This document shows, piece by piece, positions 35,701 through 44,700 of a stretch of 64,000 nt of DNA (positions are counted from its first letter, which is position 1; every line of letters starts with the position of its first letter). Below the pieces are notes generated by a model, which saw only the letters and a list, made by a program, of their open reading frames with translations, was not told the DNA's origin and ran no database searches. This DNA is from Ypsolopha sequella (Eukaryota > Arthropoda > Insecta > Lepidoptera > Ypsolophidae). The stretch lies in contig OW203986.1 of the NCBI GenBank assembly GCA_934047225.1, forward strand, positions 24,431,221 through 24,495,220, in the 5' to 3' direction. A program made the translations under genes and the position numbers.

Positions 35701-38700
35701 TTGATGATGTTGCAAATCCACAGACTCACTTTTCACCCGCTTTCTTAGCTAATGGAATATGTGCCATGTTTGCAGGACTTGCTCCGGTACGGGGAGTGCG
35801 GATCGATGACCTCTGGCTTGCAGCAGGCATTGGACTGCATGCTCGTGGTGCTCAAGTGCGTCAACGACTCCATGCACCAGATAGCCATCACCGGCGTACC
35901 TGTGAGTACCTACCGCTATTACTTACAGCTCTTTTGCTCTTTATTAAGTACGTATCTTATCATGGAAATGGATGGCATTTAGGACGAACTTACTTTAAAG
36001 ATTTTATTTTTATTTTCAGTTTGAAAATAAATACAAAATTTAATACGTAGATGTAAAACGTTGAAATCAACTTTCAAACAAAAACAAATAATTGAAATAG
36101 CTATTGAATCACAGGAATTATAAACTCATGAATCTGTAAGAAATTTCGGCAATTTCATATGTAAAGACCTATTATATAATGTTAATTTGTATCCCTACTT
36201 GTAACTTCTCTACTTACTACTACTTTACTTTGCAATTATTAATCTGAACTTGTTCATGTAAATATATTGTAATGCTATGGTAGAGCGAGGTCTCTTAATA
36301 CAGGTAATTCCTTACTTAAATGGAGTCCCCAAACACTGAAAATTTTTGTATAACTAAGTTTTGAAAATAAAGTACCTATTTTTCATTTTAATTTTCTTTT
36401 TCATCTCCTTGCGATGTATAAATCGCAAAGTTTTTAAAAATATAAAAGTACACAGTGCTTTAAATCCGGGGGAGTGAGGGAGTGTAATCTAAATGATCTA
36501 TACTCTATTCCAATATGGAAAATAATGTTTGTAAACAACTTTATAACCTAAAAGTGATGAAATATATGTTCAACTGCAATTTTGCTGCACAATAATGTAC
36601 GTGAGTTCACTTTTATCAGTTTTAATCAAAATGTTTATATTCATAGATATAAAATTGCTTTCTTACATCATATTTCATCGCTTATCTAGGTTATAAAGTT
36701 GTTTACAGGTTATAAAGTTGTTTACAAATATTATTTCCCATATTGGAATAGAGTATAGATCATTTAGATTACACTCCCTCACTCCCCCGGATTTAAAGCA
36801 CTGTGTATTTCTATATTCTATAGTCTCATAATAATCACTAAAATCTGAAAATCCCCGGCCGATCCCCAGGTAGACTTGAGCCAGCAAGGCGAGCTGCTGA
36901 TGCAGGGCTCATTCCTCGTCGCGAGCGAGAACAAGCGAGACCTGCGGCTGCGGATACGGCCGAGGCGGCGGCATATATTCCTCTACGAGAAGGCCATGCT
37001 GTTCTGCAAGCCTGCAGCCAAGAACAGCCATAACAAGGCCACCTATCACTTCAAACACGAGTTGCAGGTGAGACGGGAACATCAACGCCATCTATAGGCG
37101 TGGATGATTCCACCATATATTATAGGTTATAAATAAATAGGGAATCAAACATTCACAAAACAATCGTCTGACGAAAGGACAGATATATAAATACATTGTA
37201 GGTAGAGTTAGACACATAAATACAGTATGGTAGACACGGGTTGTTCGTTCAAATCCCACTCGACTCATTCATCACAAATCGGCTCTTACAATATAAGAGA
37301 TGAAAGAATCTGGTTATGCCCAATAATGAGGATTTATTTACTAAGTATTTTGCTTACCCACATGATGCATACCTACCAAGAGTTTCTAACATAGCAGCGT
37401 CATATTGCGGATTATTTAGATAGTGAGGCTTGGAATCAGTTTCAATGTAGTCATTAACCAGAAAATGGTTACTGTTTTGAGACTAAAAATAAGACCTATA
37501 AGTTAGTTTGATTCAGTATTTATTTACATATGCTCTTAAATATTTAGAAATAAACTAATGAAAATATCGCAATAGCAACAACAAACGAAAACGCCAAAAA
37601 CTTTCAAAAGAGTAAATGTATTTTTATGATTTGTGACTTAATTTATGATAACCTACGATGCTGCCCTCTATCGTTCAACACAGTTTATATACTGACAACC
37701 AATATGCCCATAAATGAGCAAAATTCCTATAAATCAAAAACGAATCCTATTTCTCGTTTCCAGATGTCACAAATCGGGCTAACAGAGTCCGTAAAAGGCG
37801 ACGCGCGGAAGTTCGAAGTGTGGCGGCAAGGCAGGGCAGAGGTGCATACGATTACAGCGCCCACTATAGAAGTGAAGCGAGCTTGGGTCGACAGGATAAA
37901 GAGGGTTTTGTTAGATCAACTCAAGGAGCTAAAGGGAGAGCGAGTCAGACAGTACACTGCACAGCACAGGTTAGTCACTGTTTTAGGGTTCAAAGGAAAT
38001 TCGATTAATGTAGTTCCTTTACGTGTCAAAAACGACTGACTTTCAAACAATATAAAAATATGTATATAGATAGAGGGCGTTACTTGACGTAGACATTAAC
38101 GCCCCCTAGCGCCTTAGGACTACACAACTAACACAGTAACGCCACCTATCCTCTAGAACACTAATCAGCACGACGTCTTGCGAGGTGGTGAACGGCACGA
38201 CGGCTCCGCGCGCGGCCCCGCACCCCCGCGCCGCCTCCTGCGACGCCCACGACGAGCCCTGCTGGTCCACCGACCCCAGTGAGGACGAGGAGGATGATCA
38301 GGAGCACGCACCGGTATGTACCCTGATGGGAGCTTCGCTTTGGGATTTACTACCATGTTTATCAACTTTGACTAGTAACCGGAGATCAATAAGATACGGA
38401 AGTCGATGGACTTTATTGGCCGTTTCAATGAAGTAGCCATTTATTTTATGGTCATTAAAAATACAGCAATAAATAGTGAAAGTCAAGTCTCTTTAACTTT
38501 TTGATTCAAGTTAACTCAGAAACGACCAATTTTTATTTACTAGGGTCATAATCAATTATAATGTAATGGTTATAATCCATCATAACGAAATACATATACA
38601 AGGTGACTTTTTGATCATCGTCCAAATTCATACTGGTGGCTTGGTAAGTGATCAGTATCATGCATAAATAAAAATTTTGGTGAAATACGTAAAATTAAAT

Positions 38701-41700
38701 TTCGACTCCCCATAGTGATTCACTCGGGACTGGAACTAACTTTCTATGGGAAGCCGAAATTTCATTATACGAATTTCACAAAAATTTTTACTGATCCAAG
38801 ATTCTGATCACTTATCAAGCCTCCAGTATGAATTTGAACGATGATCAAAAAGTCACCTTGTATATTACAGCTAATATGACGGGAAGTGAGGACAATTGGT
38901 CCTCGCGACGATATTTCACCCCGCGGAGCCTGATGAAGTTCACTCTTAAGGTGACCGAAACGTTGATTTTTTTCCTCAAAAAAACTAATTAAAATTTACT
39001 ACCCAATACTAGATTAGAATATTTAGAATACTAGAGCATAAAAGCTCCAAAATACAATAATACACACATATATCCGTACTATTCGTGCGTAAACCAAGGA
39101 TCAAGCTTAAATATAAATTTCCCAATAAGTTATAGTTTAGAAACGTTACAGGAGCTTGGCCGTCATTTATTTTTTAGGGTTCTGTACTCAAAGGGTAACC
39201 AACGGGACCCTATTACTAAGACTCCGCTGTCCGTCTGTCACCAGACTGTATCTCATAAACCGTGATAGTTAAGACAGTTAAAATTTTCACAGATGATGTA
39301 TTTCTGTTGCCGCTATAACAACAAATACTAAAAAACAGAATAAATAAATATTTAAGGGGTCTCCCATACAACACACATGTTTTTTTGTCGTTTTTATAGA
39401 TAATAATACGGAACCCTTCGTGCGCGAGTCCGACTCGCACTTAGCCAGTTTTTATTTTTGCATAGGTTCATAAGAGAGACCAGTAAAGACAGATAATATT
39501 TATAACAGTGTTGAAACTACTTCAAACCCAACTCGTAATATTTGTTTTCAGGGTTTGTCAAAGTTGATAAACATTTTCGGTGTTACTACAAAACGGGTTT
39601 AACTTTAGACAGTGTTTAAATCTGTTGCTGTCACTTTTTTACGATATGAAAGAAAAGGCGACAACATCAGATTTAAACACTGTCTAAAGTTAAACACCGT
39701 TTTGTAGTAATACATTTTATATTCAGTTGTGTTTGATTTTGTAACCGGGGAGGGGAGTTGACGAAATATCAGATCACAATGGAACAAATCTATGTGAGCA
39801 AAAAAAATAATGTTTAAAAGCCTTTTTCGGTGAGTTAAAAATACTAACAGAGGGCAGAAAAGTGCTTTTTCTAGGGGTAGCTTAGCTTAACTAAATGTAG
39901 GCTCCTAAATTAATGGTAAACTAATTTTTTACAGTGTTGAATGAAGTGAAATCCACACTGTTTAAGTAAGTGTAAAGTGTAAATATTCAGGAATGTGGGT
40001 AGCGCATGTAATAGGCTGGCAACCCGACGCACTTAATGCTTTCCCAAATAACAATAAACAGGGAAATTATTAGAAACGATGAAATTATGGTGAAAATATT
40101 AAAACTAGCACTGCAAAGTGTGTTATCGAGAAAGTATACTGTAACACAACCCTAAAATTCATTTTAGTTGTAGTTATCGTACCTATAGGTAGGTTTAATT
40201 TAGTACCACCTAGTTACATTAGTGAAAAAGTTGCAATACCAAAATGACTTCAATTCGTCACTACATAATTAGGTTTGCCGACCACCCATCATCGCTTTTA
40301 TTTTCTTTACAACAAGAATTTTTTTTGGAAACACCAGCACTGAAGGTTCTTTGAATGTAATTTTTGCACGTACCACCATGGCACTCACGAAAACGAAATT
40401 CTGACGTACGATTTAAATAAAATAATTTGAAATGTTATATATAATATAATTATATGTATATAAATATAATGCGGCGCCATTTCATCGAAAATGTGTTTTC
40501 AAGATGGCCGCCATTTTCCAAGTTGTATTGTTCGACAGGTGACGGACGCCGGTCGCAACGGTACCATGGTACACAGAGTGGTACAATTCTTTTCTGTATC
40601 GGGCTCGAATCAAGCCACTTCCACGTTTTATGTATCCCAGTTGTGATAAAACAAATATCTGCAATAGGACGCCTTGTAAATACAATGCAGAGACTGAATC
40701 AATCATATCCAAAGTTGAAAGTACCAAAGAAATACGAAGTAATTGAACAGATTGCGACGTTTTTGAACATGTGGATATTTCTCTTTGCTGAACATTAACT
40801 ATCGTGTAAGTCATGTTTTTGTTATGTCACTCATTGTCAGTGTGCTTTTGATTCAGTTAATAATATTCGCTTGCTTTGTTGATCTGTTTGTGTAAATTCT
40901 TCGTGTATTTCACAAAGCATCTTACATTATGTAGAAAATTACTTGAAAATTAATCATTATTATATACTACGTTACAACGCTATTGACTTATGAATATTTA
41001 GATGTAATAAAAGTATATATTTATAAAAGTACTTTGTACCTAAAATAATCTCATATTTTTTCTGATATCTACCGTGTTTTTGCGATATATGGTACCTAGC
41101 TAAATATTAATTACCTATTCAATACATAACGCACTGGATGGAAATGAAATGTAAAATTTATCGCGCACGCAGACTGCACTAATCAAGCTTCTCTTCATAG
41201 CACAACTATCTGTAAAAGTGCAACGCAACGATAAAGCTTTCGATGTACATATGTATTTTATTTAAAACATCTGGATGTCAATTTTTATCTGTACACTTAC
41301 GAATATAATGTTATAGACCACTCGAACTTATTTTTAACTTCCACTTACTCGGTTAGTGTATCTACGTAAATTTGCACACGAACGAATACCTGCTACGTTT
41401 CGTCAATCATCAGGCAATAAATCAGTAAAAGCTAACACAGTGGAAAATCATCAACCATCGATTCATAAATTGCTAGATGTCGCTACTAAGAAACGGCTTT
41501 TTTTGACAATAATGGAGCTCCTTCAGTATCAGCTTCAGTATTCATGGTCATCTTTATGGTTCTTATGAAAGTACAGTTTGGGTCAGTACAGAAGGCGTGA
41601 AGTTAGTTGCAGATGGCGTCGCCTCGGAACTTCGAAGTGGGACAGGAGGTGCGCAGGTGACATCTAACTTCACGGCTTTACGCACACATTATTTTCTGGC

Positions 41701-44700
41701 CCGAACTTAATAAATTAGACCGAAATTAGTGACACTGGCAACACTAAAATTCATTGTTGTAAGTAGGTACTTCTATGTCAAAATTGCAGTTTCTTGCCAC
41801 CGCTCTCTAGCAATCTACAATAGTAGTTTATGCTACAAGGGCGAAAAGGAATAAGTTACGAGGACGATTTAAAACACGAGCGTAGCGAGTGTTTTAAACG
41901 TAACCGAGTAATTTATTGCTCTTACGCCCGTGTATCATACTACGTTTTTCAATGCATAGTGTGAGGAAATAAAACAAATATAATCTTATGAACTTTAAAT
42001 TATGATTGGCTCAAAAGGACTGTATCCAGAGCCGTTAAACAGTGGAAAAAAAAATGATAAAATTTGGAAAGGTTGCAGGTTAGCCAACCATTGTAACTTA
42101 ATTTAAAAAAATAATAATAATAAAGCCCTAGGGCAAAATAATCGACTTTCTGTTCGGTTTTGATGCATACAAAGTGGGCCTTTACGAGCACTTGCAAAAT
42201 ATCTTTGAATCTTTTTCAGCAGATATTTTTATAATATTAAAGGTAAAACATTTTACAAGAATATTATAAACGCCCTATGTACGCACTAAAAGAGAAAGAA
42301 GTAATTAGGCCCGGCAGGGCCACTGATTCTAAGAGCCTACTGACGAACGATAGATAGTAAATACAATCAGTGAGTATTGACCAAGTATAAATTCCTCAAT
42401 AAATTATACGCAAATTCCTATACTTTTATTCCACAAATATTTGTGTATAATAATCCAGTGCAATCCCTTGGGAATCCCGCAATACTAAGTATCCCAGTTT
42501 TTAAATTGGATAATATGTTATCGAGCAGTGATCTCCATTCCTTCTTTCTTTGTAATCTATGTCACACTGCTGAGAATCGTACAGTGGTAACCCCATCAAA
42601 ATCCGTTAAGTAGTTTTTGCGTGATGCATGAAATACCGACCAAAAATCAGATTTTATTTGTGTCGGTATCCTACACCGCAATTTTTTTTTAATATCGTCA
42701 ATGTACAGGCAGACAGTCCTTTTCTTTTACAGTTTTAAATAGTATTTAATATATTAGCTCTACAATTTTCGCTTATTATAGTATCTAGCCCGTTTCATCA
42801 AAGAAGGAATCACCATCTGTTATACAATTGCTGCCACTAATTTCGCATTAAAACTTATTATTTACCAAAGTAGATGACGCTATTTGAACGAAATAATTAA
42901 ATATTTATTTATGCGCGTTCTAATAATGAACTACACCACCTGTTGATTTTTTATGTACTAAAATTTTATACTGTATATTATATAAATCTAACCAAAGTTT
43001 TCTTGTTTTTTTTCTTTTAAACAATCTATCGTGACGTCTATGTTACTATGTAACATAACATAACTAAGTTACTATGTAACTGCTAACAGTAGAAAAGTAA
43101 ATTCCAAAAATCTTTAAATAACGATAACTTTTTTCCGACACAAAGCCTATATTCTAATCCAAATAAAGCTCTGTAAATAATAAATATTGTAAATGTGAAA
43201 ACCACACGAAAATCCGTTCAGTCATTTTAGAGATGTGCGTAAACAAACAGACAGACAGAAAAGAATTCTACAAATCGCTGATTTGTATTCTATTAATCTT
43301 CTTTAGTCACCCCTTTTCTATTTTCATTACTTTTCTTCTATGTACAGACACATGGGGTTCTACTCTTTTATTATGTTTATTGATTAGTGTATAATTTATT
43401 GAAGATTATCTTCTACCAAGAACCATCAACCGAATCCATCGAATATATAAATTCCTCATCTCATCTATCTCGAAAATATAGTCTGTGGGTCATTGGATCC
43501 AAACCTTATCTCTTTTGGAGACTTACGTGTATTTTTAATAGTAGTTTATGCTACTAGGGCACAAAGGAATAAATTACGAGGACGATTATTGCTCTTACGC
43601 CCGTGTATCATACTACGTTTTTCAATGCATAGTGTGAGGAAATAAAACAAATATAATTTTGTGAACTTTAAATTGTAATTGGCTCAAAAGGACTAGGTAT
43701 CCAGAACCGTTAAACAGTGGAAAAAAAGTATGACATTTATGGTACACAAGAAAGGCTGCAGGTTAGCCAACCATTGTAAATAAATAAATAAAAAATAATA
43801 ATAATAAAGCCCTAGGGCAAAATAATCGACTTTCTGTTCGGTTTTGATGCATAAAAAGTGGGCCTTTACGAGCACATGCATTGAAAAGTATTTTATAAGT
43901 AATAATGATAAGTAGCACAAGTACTCACATAATTGGTGAAAGGTGCCGATAAAGACCCTGATCAATGAAAATTATCCCATACCAGATCGTAACACGCATG
44001 GTTAATTACCCACTCTAGCCATACCTGTTAATTATACAATAGATAGAAGCAAATATATGCGACTCATTTACTAACATGCTTCATCTATGCAGCTTTCCGT
44101 GTCTTCTTTTTACAAACAAACACAAAGCATGCATGTCTTTATATTGGTTATTTATGAATGGACGCATGATAAACGGAAATATTGTAAGGTTTGACAAGCA
44201 CGCATTTGTATACGTATTTCCTCTATTGAGGAGTTATGCTGAATGATGTGGCTATATCACGAATTGAAAGGAAATCTAACTTGGAATGCACAGGTTGTTT
44301 CTACTTGTTTTAATTATAAATGAAAAATTAATTAATGGAGCCGAGATTTGTAACAAAAAAACAGGGTGCTTTTGCATCGAGAAAAATGTTTTATAGAAAA
44401 AAAATATGATAATGAAATGTATAAATAGTTTTTAAATGGAAATTGTTTGCTTATGAATGATACATAAAAATAATTCATCCATTGCTAGAATGAAAAGCAT
44501 TGTACCATTTAATAATAATAGAAACACAATTATTTCTAGACTTTGAACATTTTAAACAAAGTCCTGGAGCAGTTTATGTTGCAAGTGGCGCCCTCGTCGC
44601 GAAACTAGAATCACTAGTTCCATTTGTGACCGTAGCGAGGCGCCACTTACCACACAGAAGCGGTAAAGGGACTTAGCAACGCGTGCTGAAAGTCTAGAAT

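Noticed and set aside
40454..40814. 114- and 110-codon frames in the SH3 intron
   Set aside because: No splice signals in frame, no recognisable family, opposite-strand frames of equal length over the same bases.
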